Positions 41,259 to 52,751 are shown, counted from the first letter of the stretch. The stretch is 64,000 nucleotides of DNA from Amblyomma americanum (GCF_052857255.1 NC_135497.1:548929531-548993530); one strand, 5' to 3'. Numbers and translations are program-made. Notes: generated from the sequence alone by a model not told the origin.

Positions 41259-44022
41259 TCATGCACTTAACGCGTGAAAAAAGGCATCATTAGGTAGAAC
41301 ATTAACAATATGTGGCGGCAAAGCATTCCATTCGCGAACTGTTCGCAGAAAAAACGAATAACGGAGTACGTCACCTTTAAAAGGAAATTCATGAAGCTTT
41401 AAATTGTGGTCCCTTCGCTTCGAGACATAGAAAGGCGGCTTCAAATATTTTGATCCGTCTATGCCAGTCTTGGAATAGAAAATGTTATGCAAAAATTTTA
41501 ATCTCAGGTTTCTTCTTCGAGTTTTAAGTTCTGGCCACTGAAGATTCCTTTTGCTTTCCGAGACACTGAGTGTCCTGGAATAGTTTCCAAGTACAAAGCG
41601 GACTGCCCTATTTTGAATTTTTTCCAATTTGTCAATAAGTTCTTGTGTGTGCGGGTCCCAGCACACTGATGCATATTCGAGTACTGTGCGGACGCGAGTA
41701 AAATATAGCTGTTCTTTGAGATGCTGTGGAAGGTGGCTGAAATTTCTTCTTAACAAACCTAATATACCAGCAGCTTTCTTTACGACGTAATTAACATGCT
41801 TTGACCACCTCAGGTCAGCAGTAAGATAAACGCCTAAGTATTTAAAATTCTGTTCTTTTTTTAAGGCCGCATGGTTTATAGAGTAGATATAAGCAGGGTA
41901 GGAACACTTCCTCGAAAAGGTGACGTGTACACGCTTGTTAGTATTCAAAGTCATGTCCCAATCATTACACCACATGGCTATCTTATCTAAGTCGTTTTGC
42001 AGGCTTTGCACATCAAGTGAACTATCTATAATTCTATAAATCACGCAGTCGTCTGCGAACATTCTGAACGAAGAAGTAACATAAGAATTAATATCATTTA
42101 TATGCAACAAAAAAAGAAGTGGCCCCAGAACAGAGCCCTGGGGGACGCCTGAAGTGACAGAACCATAGTTCCGAGGAGCGACCACCAACAACTACACACT
42201 GCTGCCGTAGGGATAGGTATTCAGAGATTCATACAATGACTCTTTCATTCAAATTGTAGCTGCGTAATTTAGAAACAAGGAGATCATGCGCAACAATATC
42301 AAATGCCTTCTGGAAGTCCAAAAAAATGCAATCAATAACTTTCTGTTTATCAATAGCAACTGCGATATCATAAGTAAACTCAACCAACTGTGTAGAGCAA
42401 GACAAACCTTGGCGAAATCCGTGCTGAGCAGGGTTAAGCAAATTGTGTTTAACGAGGTGCGACATGATAGAACTGTAAATTACATGCTCCATTGTCTTGC
42501 AAGTTATACTTGTTAGAGACACTGGCCTATAGTTTTCTACCAAATTTCTCGGTCCACTTTTATGGATAGGCACAACGCGAGCCAATTTCCAGTCTTTCGG
42601 CAGAGTGCCTTCTTGCAAACTCTTTTCAAATAATCGTGTAAAATACAATGACAATGTATCAGCGCAATTTTTGATAACTGCTGCTGGTAAATCATCTGGG
42701 CCGCTTGCAACCGACGGGTTCACATTGCGCAATAACTTGCGAATTCCTGCTGTACTAAAGATAACTTCTGGCATCAGATCAGCACTTGCTGGAATCTGTA
42801 AAGCTCGCGAGTGGGATGAAGTAAATACCGACAAGAAATATTTACTAAAGGTGTCAGCCTTACATGCGTAGTCTTCAATGAGCGTATCACCACTTTTTAT
42901 CGTTGGTACCGAGCAGTCATCTTTGCCGCGACTGGGAACATGTTTCCAGAATTGCTTCGAATCCTGTGCCAGCCTGTCTCCAAGTGAAGAAAAGTAAGAA
43001 AGTTTCGCTGTTCCTGCTAGCGATTTAAACTCAAATTTCAACCTTTTTAGTTCAGCTACATTCCCAGGGCAACGCCTTTTTCCAAGTTTCAGATAAACTC
43101 GCTTTATTCTTTTCGTGAGAGCGCGTAAGTGACTGTTGAACCATGGTTTGTTTTTAGCTCTTCTAGGAGATATAGTTTGCGTGGGGATGAACATGTCTTG
43201 TAGCTGTAAGAGGTTTTCTTTTAGAATGGTCCATAACTGCTCAGTACTAATTTCATCAGCCAAAGTATCGAAAACCAAAAAATATGATTCTAACTCTACG
43301 TTAATGCTCTCATAATTTTTCTTACTAAATACATAGACCTTTCGCGCGAGTTTCTTTGCGACTGACACATTTCCAATTGAAATGTCGGCTATCACTATAT
43401 CGTGATCACTTATTCCCGGCAGTACTCTAACATCTGTTATAACGTTCGGGGCATTGCACAGCAATAGATCAAGAATATTCCCAGAGCCATCATTGCGAGA
43501 CGCATCATGAATGTACTGATGGAACCTGAATGAATCAATTAAATCGAAAAATGTCGAGTACAAGGAACCTTGAGCACTGTCTCTCGGGGAACTGGCTGAC
43601 CAATCTATGCCAGGGAGGTTGAAGTCCCCGCCCAACAAGATAGGATCACCGTCAACAGTGTCGAGAATACTTGATAGGTGCTCTAATTCTGCTCGCGATG
43701 AACCAGGTGGGCGGTAGAATACCCCAATTTTCAGGCTTTTTCCATTCGATAATCTTAATTTACAAAACACAGACTCCGTAACAGTAGAAGAGTCTAACAT
43801 TACACATGGTATTCTCGAAGCAACGAGAATGAACACACTCCCGCCTCTTGTGCAACGGTCGCGACGAAAACACTGATATCCGGAAGGGAAAACCTCAGAA
43901 TTCAAGACAGACGAATCGAGCCATGACTCAGTACCAAGAACAATTGATGGATTTGTAGATTGAACGAGAAGACAGAATTCATCAATTTTATTTTTAATGC
44001 TCTGGCAGTTTATGAGCAGCAA
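41259..44022 (-). pseudogene. LINE E2 ORF2: endonuclease plus reverse transcriptase, one frameshift
   Basis: The frame from 44022 has endonuclease motifs LLINCQSIKNK, GTESWLD, RGGSVFILV, GGDFNLPGIDW and SDHDIVIADI. The RT starts near residue 430 (SGPDDLPAAVIKN, NYRPVSLTSITCKTMEHV) with FLDFQKAFDIVAHD. A one-base shift near 42200 passes to the frame 42191-41259: TSGVPQGSVLGPLLFLLHIN, FADDCVIYR (FADD instead of YADD), NFKYLGVYLTADLRW and VREWNALP at the C-terminus. The upstream ORF1 ends 37 bases before the apparent start. Confidence 0.88.
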
Positions 44023-44058
44023 ACTCAGCGGCCTTGTTTTCAGGGACGAGCCCAGTGG

Positions 44059-45262
44059 TCACAGCTCGACCACACCCCCTGAATCGCTATCATACTGATA
44101 ACGTTTTCCATTTAAGTGCAGCGTATCGAACTTTAGCACTGGTTTCTTTCCATCCTGTTTGTTTCTTTTTGCGTAGTCCCACAAAATCTTTCTTTTTTCG
44201 CGCACACCACGTGAAAAATCTTCAGATATGCTGTAAGAAGTGTCCTTCAGCTTATGCGCACTTGAGAGCACCGACTGCCGTACTTTGAAAGAGGCAAATT
44301 TTACAATAACAGGCCGATCTTTGCCAGCTTCGAATTTACCTAGCCTGTGAGCGCGTTCAATTGCCAATGAGGGAAGTGGAAGTTCGGAGGCGCATAGACT
44401 AAGAACAAGTTCTTCTGACTTGGCAGCGGTTTCGTTCTCAGAGTCCTCGAAACCAAAAATGATCAGGTTATTCCGCCCTCCTCTGTTTTCTAAATCTTCA
44501 ATTTTGGCATTGAGAAACTTCAGCGCTTCATGGTCCTGGCGCTGTTCTACTGAAATAGAATCTATTGCTTTGCTCATGTCATCCATTTTTTAGCTGCTTT
44601 TCAAGAGAGCATAGACGCTCTTTCAAATCATCCATTTCCGTTGTAATCTGGTTTTGTTTTGCTTCTATTGATGTTAATTTCGACATCATATTTTTTTGGC
44701 CTTCGAGTAATTGAGTCAGCTGTTCAGAGGGACCTGGGTTCAATTCAACATCTCCGCAACACACCAGCAATAGGAAAAAATAAAATGCAGGAATACGAAA
44801 CAGAGATAGTTGCCGTCTAACATGAACATTCCGCGACCGCACATAATTTCGCTGTGATGACACAATCAAAAACAACGTGTGGGGTGGAACCGGCAGCAAA
44901 AAAGCTTGGCGGGTAAGAGAACGATGATGAAAACCAACCTGCATTAACAGCAGAACAGTTGAGATGGGCATTGCCATGTCGCCGGTTCCACGCCCCGCTG
45001 GTGAAGTGCCGCTTCGCAGCATTTGTAGCCGAAGATCGTTTACGCCCAGTGCACACTGTTGCAAACACAACGTTGAAAAAAGTTCGGCTTTGTCGGTAGC
45101 TGGGCACACTTGATTTTCGGGCTTGAAAAAAGGACGGTGATTTTCGTCCTTGATCCGGCACACGTCGTCCATGAAGGTAGGCTCCGAATACGTTCCTCCA
45201 GCAGTCTGGCACGCAGATAAAACCTGCATTAACAGCAGAACAGTTGAGATGGGCATTGCCAT
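44059..45262 (-). pseudogene. LINE E2 ORF1: signal-like leader, Cys-rich unit, 2A motif, RNA-binding body
   Basis: The first ATG (45262-45260) lies only 19 bases from the element's 5' end. Residues 1-14, MAMPISTVLLLMQ, are hydrophobic. Then follows a five-Cys segment (VCRIKDENHRP, NQVCPATDK, LCLQQCALGVNDLRLQ) and a second MAMPISTVLLLMQ in the next unit. About 65 residues later PAFYFFLLLVCC leads into the 2A motif GDVELNPGP, after which a coiled coil starts. A shift near 44583 passes to the frame 44586-44059, with NNLIIFGFEDSEN, IERAHRLGKF, VIVKFASFKVRQ and ISEDFSRGVREKR, the L1-ORF1p-like RRM and C-terminal domain. Confidence 0.82.
44729..44755 (-). other. 2A ribosome-skipping motif of LINE E2 ORF1
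   Basis: The minus strand encodes GDVELNPGP, a perfect match to the D-x-E-x-N-P-G-P consensus. In viral and some LINE 2A sequences the ribosome fails to form the bond between the final G and P and continues translation, giving two proteins. The hydrophobic LLLVCC directly upstream fits known signal-sequence-like 2A regions of APE-type LINEs. Confidence 0.85.
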
Positions 45263-45281
45263 GTCGCCGGTTCCACGCCCC
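44938..45281 (-). repeat. 5' units (285 bp) of LINE E2
   Basis: One full unit (45281-44997) and a 59-bp leader of a second (44996-44938), both beginning (minus) with GGCGTGGAACCGGCGACATG. The leader ends TTAATGCAG. In the full unit it continues GTTTTATCTG (Cys-rich part); in the ORF-proximal copy GTTGGTTTTC. 285 bp equals 95 codons, so the frame is kept. Confidence 0.9.
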
Positions 45282-45287
45282 ATTGAC

Positions 45288-46205
45288 AGGTGCATCATCT
45301 ACATAGCTGAAACCTGGGTCAACGCAGGGCAGACAAAAGATTACGTCTGGGAGGACACGACTGTGAAGTCATTTGGGATACCTTCCTGAAAGGTTTAGCA
45401 ACAGGATTGGCTGCGCCTTCGGGAAAAAAAAGGCCCGTTTGATTCTTGTACATGCTGGTAGCAGTGCAACAAGATTTGTGCAAGACGCCGCTGACATCTT
45501 CACAAAATAAACCATGCTGACTACCACTCTGAGATGGATGACAACTGCTTTCAGAACTGGTTCACCGACAAGCTTTTGCCAAACATTCCGGTCAATAGCA
45601 TTGTCATCTTAGAAAATGCTCCATATCTTAGCATGGCTCTTAAAAAGCACCTGCCAAGCCTACGCGAATAGCTACTACTCAGCTTTGGCTCACCAAGACA
45701 AGTGTTCCGTGGTCACAGGACATGGCGAGGGCATAACTGCTGGAGCTTTCTCAAAAGGCAAACAGACACAGTATTGTGTACCGTATCGACACCCTGGCGG
45801 CTATCCATGGCCACTGAGTGCTTCACTTACCACCGTAAGGCTGCGAGTTCAATCGCATTGAACTTGTCTGGAGCCAGGTGAAGGAATACATCGCATGTCA
45901 CAACAAATGTTTCACTTTGGCTGAAGTGGAAAAGCTCCTCCCGGAAGTACTGGCGTCTGTAAGCCAGGAAAATTGGCAAAACTGTCGTGTTCATGTGGAG
46001 AGAGTTGAGGCTGAAGCATGGCAACGCGATATGATTGTTGACGCTGAAATTGAACCTGTTGTCTTCAGCATTTGTGATTCGTTCAACTCTTCTGATGGGT
46101 CGAGCACTAATTTCAGTGACGAAGATTCAGTGGCATCGAGAAACTTGTTTGACTTCGATTGGATGCGTAATATACATGCTACTGAGAAGAGAGAGATGAC
46201 TCATA
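45288..46205 (+). pseudogene. Tc1-like DDE transposase, catalytic half (inactive)
   Basis: The plus strand reads CIIYIAETWVNAGQTKDYVW, the first catalytic block, normally D-E-T-W, here A-E-T-W. Frames shift several times: FLKGLATGLAAPSGKK, HAGSSATRFVQDAADIF, NWFTDKLLPNIPVNSIV, then ILENAPYLSMALKK (second aspartate replaced by E), and finally NLSGARxxE-type sequence with KEYIACHNKCFTLAEVEKLL and NWQNCRVHVERVE. Loss of both aspartates plus the shifts shows a dead gene. It continues 39988-40473; joining across the LINE at CAA and GTG-CAT is in frame, compatible with an intron there. Confidence 0.72.
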
Positions 46206-47849
46206 GGCATTCTCTGATCCTCTTTGTGCATTTGTGGGTGGAAAGGTGAAAATATGTGTGCATGTCGGTGTGTGTGTTGATCAGTCTACCGAAGAAAGTG
46301 AGAGAACTCATCGGCATGCTGTGATCACTCTTGCGTGTGCATGTGTGTAAAAGCACATGCTCAATAGCATCAAATTGTATCACGAGTAACTTGTAGTGTA
46401 GGTGTTGAGGTGGATGTGAAAACACGTGGTTGTGGCGGCGGAGGAGGAGGTCGTGTTAGTGGCAGAGGTGGTGGTGGTGCGTGTTCGTGTTAATAGTGTC
46501 TTTATAGAAGTAGAATTTGTAAGGGAGTGCAAATAGCACTTTTTCTAATTAGAATATGAATAGCGTTATACGTCGTCAATATAAGTAGTTTTTGGAAGAT
46601 TTATTGCAGAAAAATACAGTAGAGTTTAATGAAGTGCTGTGTCAGTTATTCGAAATGTATATGAAAATTTGAGAACAAATTCAATTCGTTTAAAGTAATT
46701 TTGAACATGTACTGTTTGAATCGTTCGACTAATTGAACGTGAATTTATTCAATGTTCTGTCCAAAATTTTTGAACATTCACACACCCCAAGGAATGGGCC
46801 TCATTTTGTGTGTGAGGTGTGGTAATACAATGGATGGGTGTCTGATCTTCATGTCCAGAAAATGGAGTCCTGGTTTGGTGTTGTCTTGCATTACTGTCAA
46901 TCTCGGGTCATTTTGACATGTTATGTAATGCTGCAGTGCCAGTGTGGAGGTATCCAGTACTGTATGTTTTGTCCTTAATTTCTGGGGGTGTGAATGATTT
47001 CAAGCTGGCTCTTGCTCGGTTCACTTTGAATTTGTTTCGAGTCATGTCTTTGTCAGTACATGTCACAGGAATTTGAATTTTTTGACTTAAAATGCACTCT
47101 TTTTGGAACCCTGTCTAGACATTGGTCAGGTTCTCGTTGTATGAAATAAGGGTGTTCAATGGCCTGCAAATTTTTGTTCCAATTTTGGAGCACTTGACAG
47201 ACTGTGTGTTGGTTTGCCTCCAATGCACGTGTCCTTTAATTTGTATGCACTGTGATCCACGCCACTGGCTGTTTCCAGAATAATACATTTCTTGCAAACA
47301 CAGAGCGGTCAGCATTCTTTATTGTCCTGAATCATTTACTGTTTGCTCTTTCGAAATATTTCTTCAAAGCGTTGTACAACTTTTAATGCATTCTTACTTG
47401 ACGCTCCCACAGCTTGGAACTCTTTTTGCCTGGCTGCAAGAAAATCCTGCCTGAGGAGCTTCTGCTCTTCCATGCAAGCAGGAAAATCGCGACAAGCTGA
47501 CTTGTCGCTGTATTGCTTTCATATACATTTGTGCACGACAGGAACTCTAACTCCTGAGGCAGCAGTATTTTCTGTAACTGTGTGGATCAAGACTATGTTC
47601 TAAATATAACACCTAACGCGGGAAAGCAGGCGATATTGGTATGGTGTCTGTAAAAATAATTTGACCCATCAGTTTAAATATACTGCTCTTTTGCTGCATA
47701 GCATAGCCCAGGTATAGCGCTCTCTTTTCAATGAAAAAGGAAAACGCGCTTTGCTTAAGAAAGAAACATACCTTAACAAAAATAAAAGAATTGCAGACAT
47801 GCACAACAAAGTTACATATATACAGTCAAGAAGTAGGCGATTAAGAAGT
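46206..47849. other. No recognised feature
   Basis: A purine-rich patch with GGAGGA/GGTGGT words lies at 46430-46485, and the 3' end of the Tc1-like element probably falls near 46600-46780, but I could not identify a TIR. Minus-strand segments at 47115-47315 and 47390-47600 are open and lysine/glutamate-rich without family motifs. Confidence 0.3.
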
Positions 47850-50440
47850 CTAAGCCACTTCTAAGCCACCTGTCAAGAAGGTTGTCAATTTTCTTAAAGA
47901 AAATGGCTTAACGGTCATCCAGTCGGACAAGGAAGGGGGTTTTGTAGTCTTACCGCAAGGCTTGTTCCAGAGCAAGGCGATGGATGCCGTTACAAAGAAC
48001 TTCACGCCAGTCAAGCACGATCCGAAGAAAAGAAAGCGAGAAGCCGTGAGACTTTTAAAGGATTGGAAGTTGGAGCATTTGATGAAGGCCGCGAAAAACG
48101 AGCATGCCGGAACCCTTGAAGTGTTTTTCACTGGAAAAACGCATAAAATTGGTTGCCCCTTTCGACTAATTGTGTCGGACAGGAACTGCTGGCAGAGGAA
48201 GCTTGGGAACTTCCTGCAGATACATTTGAATGTGTTATTAGGCAATGATCCGTTCCTCGTTAGAAGCTCCAAAGAAGTCGTTGAGCTGATGGGAAAAGGG
48301 CTACCAACTTCCACGACGGCTTTTTCCGTCGACATCGAGGACATGTATTATTCCATTCCGCACGAAGGACTGTTCGCTGACATCAGAGAATGCGTGGAGC
48401 TTCACGGAGAGACGAAGTTCCGGAACTCAGTTGGCCTCAACACTGGCAACTTCTTGGAACTTATAGATTTCTATCTTAAGTATTCCGTCATCCACTTCAA
48501 TGAGAGTTATCATATTCAAAAAGCAGGCATTTGTATAAGTTCGAGCATAGCTCCAGCCTTAAGCGACATTTTTCTGTCATCCTTTGACCGACGTCTTCAA
48601 GACAAACTGCGAGGGATGGCTGTCACCCGCGTGTGCAGGTACGTCGATGACTACCTGGTTTTCCTGACCCCACCGGGGGACGGCAATCTTCAGGATTTGG
48701 CCTCAAAGATCCTCTCGGCATTTTCATCTGAATCTTTCGGGCTCCGGTTTACCAGTGAGCTACCGCTTGATGGACATCTTCAGTTCCTGGATTTAGATCT
48801 GCACTTTGAGAAACAGCGTTTGTGCTGGTCCTTCAAACCCAGGTCCAGAAAAACTTTGCTTCCCTACACTAGTGCCCATTCGAAGTTGGTCAAGCGAGGC
48901 ATCATTTCCTTATGTGTTGAGTCGGCCCTGAAAAAGACTTGTGACCACAAAGTCCAAGAGAGCTTCCAGTACCAGCTTCAGCGTTTGCAAGCAGCTGGAT
49001 ACCCTCCGCACGTCATTTGGAGTGTGTGTGAAAATGTGCTTCAAAAAATTAAGAGAGAACGCAAAGACAAAGAAGACGCCGAGCAAAAGAAGGCCCATGT
49101 GATTCCATACATCCACAAATTCTCGCACAACATCAAGAAAGTGGCGAGAAAAGGAGGCGTCAACGTTGTCTTCTCAGCTCCATGCAGACTGTCCAAGGTG
49201 TGCGTGATGCTGAAGAACACTAAGAAGACCCCTTGCAAAATCAAACATCTAAGGAAGTTCAAAGATTGCGTTTCCGGCGTTGTTTACCGCATTCCCCTTA
49301 GTTGCGGAAAAGTCTACATAGGCCAAACCGGCAGATGCTTTAATGAAAGAGCAAGGGAGCACCGGTTGAGCGTGGCAAACAACGATGGAGGGTTTTTGGC
49401 TAAGCATTGTGCGGACTGCACAAAAATGAAGCAACGGGACTGTGTACCATGGTTCGAAAAGACGGAATTTCTGGCCAGATTGAATGACAAATGGGAGCGT
49501 CTCGTCGTCGAAACATTTTACATCGGCACTACGGACAACTGTGTTAGCAAGGCTTCCATTTCCTTATCATCCAAAGAATTTTCGTTTTTGCGGGGGCATG
49601 TGTAGCCTAGTGGCCTGTTTGTGCCCTGGTGATTGAGCAGTGCCTCCTGATTGCGTTTGATGATTTCGTTGTTCATTTGATTAGCGATCTCAGTTATGTT
49701 TCGGTTCTGTCATGGTTTGAGATGTTTTCCTACGCTTGGATTTCATTCACCCCCTTTTTTAAAACCGTTGTCTTAAAATGTTGTCCCGTCTTTCATCGTT
49801 TTGTTTTTTTAAATGACGCGGTGCCTATTTTCACTGTTTTTGTGACGTAGCTTCTTGAGCTGATTCATGGTTTTTTACCTTTTTGACCTGTTGCCTTTTT
49901 TCACCGTTTTTTTTTTGTTTTTGACGATGACCGAAGTGGTTGTTTTTGTTTCCCGTTTTGTTTGCTTTCAAAAGGGGGAGTGCTTCGTCTCTTGGTTTTG
50001 GTGTCAGCACCTGTGCTTGTAAGCGGTTCGAGCTTCAGTGGTATCAGATGGCTACAGTGGTGTGGTTTTTGTTATGAATTTCCTTACTTTGCAGAACGCG
50101 TAATTCTCAAGTGTGCACTGTCGCTAAGCGTTCCTTTGCTTTTTTGTTTTCATAGAAAGGGCCGGCCCGGTATAAGATTATCTTGTAAGCGGTTGGTTCT
50201 TGTGTGGTCTGTTTATCGCCTGGGCAGATTGTCACGTGCCATATTGATCAGATTTGAAGTGCGTTGGGGGATCGCTATATATATTTGCCTTGTATTCCTT
50301 CCTTTAGTAAAGTTGTAAGTCTGCGTTATTGTGTGTCTGCCTCCCTTTCGTCCGTGTTCTTGTTGCGCAGTTCGTCTTTTTTGCAATATGATCAACCAAC
50401 TAGCCCGACAAGTCCTGTTGAAGAAGTCTGGATTATGTTT
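47850..50440 (+). mobile_element. Penelope-like element (PLE), 5'-truncated
   Basis: A single long frame (47872-49605) encodes a Penelope-type RT with a C-terminal GIY-YIG domain, the defining pair of canonical PLEs. It is followed by a ~850-bp T-rich 3' region that ends near GATCAACCAACTAGCCC (50391-50407), a phrase I associate with PLE ends in ticks. The 5' ~200 codons and any pLTR are missing. The frame has no stops, so the insertion is likely young. The right boundary is approximate. Confidence 0.8.
47872..49605 (+). CDS. Penelope-like reverse transcriptase with GIY-YIG endonuclease (N-terminally truncated)
   Basis: The frame opens with VVNFLKENGLTVIQSDKEGG (start of the RT, motif 1); the first in-frame ATG is 47962. 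Further blocks are FFTGKTHKIGCPFRLIVS, FSVDIEDMYYSIPHEGL (catalytic block A), AGICISSSIAPALSDIFLS and VCRYVDDYLVFLTP (block C, YVDD), then QFLDLDLHF. After a linker comes GIY-YIG: GVVYRIPLSCGKVYIGQTGR with FNERAREHR and a downstream glutamate in LNDKWERLVVETFYI. The RT is related to telomerase; the endonuclease nicks the target. About 578 codons remain of the usual 750-850. No frameshift is present. Confidence 0.88.
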   Translation, partial: VKKVVNFLKENGLTVIQSDKEGGFVVLPQGLFQSKAMDAVTKNFTPVKHDPKKRKREAVRLLKDWKLEHLMKAAKNEHAGTLEVFFTGKTHKIGCPFRLIVSDRNCWQRKLGNFLQIHLNVLLGNDPFLVRSSKEVVELMGKGLPTSTTAFSVDIEDMYYSIPHEGLFADIRECVELHGETKFRNSVGLNTGNFLELIDFYLKYSVIHFNESYHIQKAGICISSSIAPALSDIFLSSFDRRLQDKLRGMAVTRVCRYVDDYLVFLTPPGDGNLQDLASKILSAFSSESFGLRFTSELPLDGHLQFLDLDLHFEKQRLCWSFKPRSRKTLLPYTSAHSKLVKRGIISLCVESALKKTCDHKVQESFQYQLQRLQAAGYPPHVIWSVCENVLQKIKRERKDKEDAEQKKAHVIPYIHKFSHNIKKVARKGGVNVVFSAPCRLSKVCVMLKNTKKTPCKIKHLRKFKDCVSGVVYRIPLSCGKVYIGQTGRCFNERAREHRLSVANNDGGFLAKHCADCTKMKQRDCVPWFEKTEFLARLNDKWERLVVETFYIGTTDNCVSKASISLSSKEFSFLRGHV

Positions 50441-52544
50441 GTGCGCCCAATGCATAATAAACCAGCTTTCTAAATTAACAGACATCTTCCTTCTGAACTT
50501 TACTATCAGTAAAAAAAAAATTGCTCTCGCCAAGTTCTTTGGGCTACTCTAGAGCACAGTGCCAAAGTCAGTCCTAGACAGTCTTGGCGAAGACTGGATC
50601 GGCCGCTAACCGGTTGCACGGAACAATTCAGACATGCCAGGTACCTTAAGAGAGGCCCACAAAGGAGTGGGTTTCTCGGCAACGGCGAAATCGAAAGCTG
50701 CAGACGGTCAGTTGTTAGTCAGGCTAAAGCGGAGACTCAGCACTGTGCTAATTAAACCCCACGAATGAACGTCATCTTTTCACACAAATCTCTCGCTTGC
50801 ATCTGCAATATATAGTCACAATGATGCAGAATCGGGAAGAAAACCGCCACTGCTGACCAGAAGCCGGGGAAGCCCGCTGGCAACGGATTTCCGAGAACTC
50901 ACAATAACATGGTATACGTCAAATCACCAGTTTCATACATTTCATTTCAGAACGCGGCATAATATTCAAGCGATTCTGAAAAAAAAACGAGATTTCTCAT
51001 TCAAGTCATGCGAAAGGCAATTTGCGATGAAAAAGTGTGCGAAAAAGTTTCACCATGCGGGATTTGATCCCAAGAACCCCCAGATGCATGTAGACTCTCC
51101 GGAGCGACGCGTTAGAGCAAAAGGCCACCGAACAGTGCGGAGTGTTATACCTCTCTTTATTTTTTTCTTGCAGAATACTTCCGTATCCTTCCCAGCGTTG
51201 CACTTGAATTTGAAACGGGTTATAGAAAGCTGCAATTTCCTCTATCTGCCTGCTCTCAATCAACGAGGCAGCTATAAATTATATTTTGCCCTCCTTGCAC
51301 AGCTTTCTAGCTATCGCCGCCCTAACGCATGGTCCTGTCCTCTCTCATTTCAAAGATCAGCATGCGTATCACATCAAAGGAAGCCCGATGGGTTCGATTT
51401 TCCCGCCAATAACCGTACCTGCTGGAAAAAAGGAAAACAAAATGAATTTCACTGCTAACACAGTGAGAATGTAAAATATGGCTGGGGGCTTAGCATTCCT
51501 AACCACGAAATATTGTGTGATAGCATGCTTTTTTGCAGATGTTATACGGTTACTCTGCGTCCAGCCAGCCGGGATGCGGGCTTCCATTCCTGCTACACTC
51601 AGGCGTTACTCGTACGCGACACGTTTCCCCAACCCGTGGCGCAGAGTCGAAACCACTCCAGGTCCGGACGAAATAAGCAAAGGTTGAGCACATTGGGAGT
51701 GTTGGTTTCTATGGTGGGCGCTGTTGGAGAGATGGTGGATGCTGGTGGAGAGATGCTGGACGCTGGTGTAGAGATGGTGGACGCACCGATGGCGACGTTG
51801 GGCCACGCTAGACGCGGTGGAAATTGTGATGGCTGCATTGGCACATCCACTGCACAAAACTGGGCAGAATGTAAACTACGTTGGGAACTTCAGTGCCTTG
51901 GTGGTACCCACCGTGGTTATCCTGGTGGGCCCGCAGGGAACACTGGACTGTGTGGAAACCATGGCAGCTGCAGTTCAATATATTTATGGCCGATGCTGGA
52001 CAGCAAATACCAATATGTGCTTATATGGTTAACATAATGCAAACCTTCATAATTGCACTAAAAGACTCAGTGGGCTAAATGCATGAAAGCTACACTTGGC
52101 GCTTGATATGCTCTTAGAATTCAAACTGCATGACAAATCTTTTTCTTTTTATTTTGACGTGAATATATGGTAATTGACTAGTAAATTTGAGAAATATTTC
52201 AAAACTAACGACTTCTTTGCAGGAGCTTAGAATATCAGGAGCAAAATATTTCTGAAAAAGTTGATCTTCGTGGTTTACAAAATAATATATTGTATGTTTA
52301 CAGTGCCTGCATGCCTGAACTCAAGCACTCGACTTCATTCAGAAAATTTTATTAGTGGATTTTCAAATGACACTAATATTTCAATTAACAAATTCTTAAG
52401 TGCATAACTGGCCACGCAGTTAACAGTACTTTGTAGAAAGGTTATAATAGAAATACAAACATGTATACACAATATTTATGCAAAGGGTTATTACACAGCA
52501 CAATTGTACGCGCACCTTGAAACACAATTTTCAGTACAACTAAC
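50441..52544. other. No recognised gene; small coding-like minisatellite
   Basis: Open frames at 51006-51263 (minus) and 51513-52037 (plus) carry no domain. The plus frame contains the 21-bp repeat listed at 51729-51791. 52080-52540 is AT-rich without features. Confidence 0.35.
51729..51791. repeat. 21-bp minisatellite (three units)
   Basis: GAGATGGTGGATGCTGGTG, GAGATGCTGGACGCTGGTG and GAGATGGTGGACGCACCG follow one another with a period of 21 bases. Being a multiple of three, it keeps the frame (G/V-E-M-V/L-D-A-x), but there is no sign that the frame is a real gene. Confidence 0.75.
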
Positions 52545-52751
52545 ATTGTTTATTTATTTATTTATTCAAGGTACCTACAGCGCCTTGAGAGGCATTATTG
52601 TGGGGGGGTAAGTACATTAACAGTAAAATTCAATACAGGACAAGAGAACAAAACAGAAATAAAAGTTACAGAAAAATGATAAGAACTTCCAAAAAGATAA
52701 AAGCATTCTGATTGCACCCGAGACACAGAACCAACACTGACAGCAGCATAA

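Larger units (their letters stand above)
41168..45281 (-). mobile_element. CR1/L2-like LINE 'E2' with 2A motif, full length at the 5' end
   Basis: Read on the minus strand: one complete and one partial 285-bp 5' unit (45281-44938), ORF1 with a 2A motif (45262-44059), ORF2 (44022-41259) and an ATAAATAAATAA tail at about 41190-41168. The 3' end shares GGTACCTGCATCGCCTTT (plus strand) with GGTACCTACAGCGCCTT of LINE E1, so the two are related families. One frameshift in each ORF inactivates it. It sits inside a Tc1-like transposase relic, 4 bases from the point where the catalytic half begins. Confidence 0.88.
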
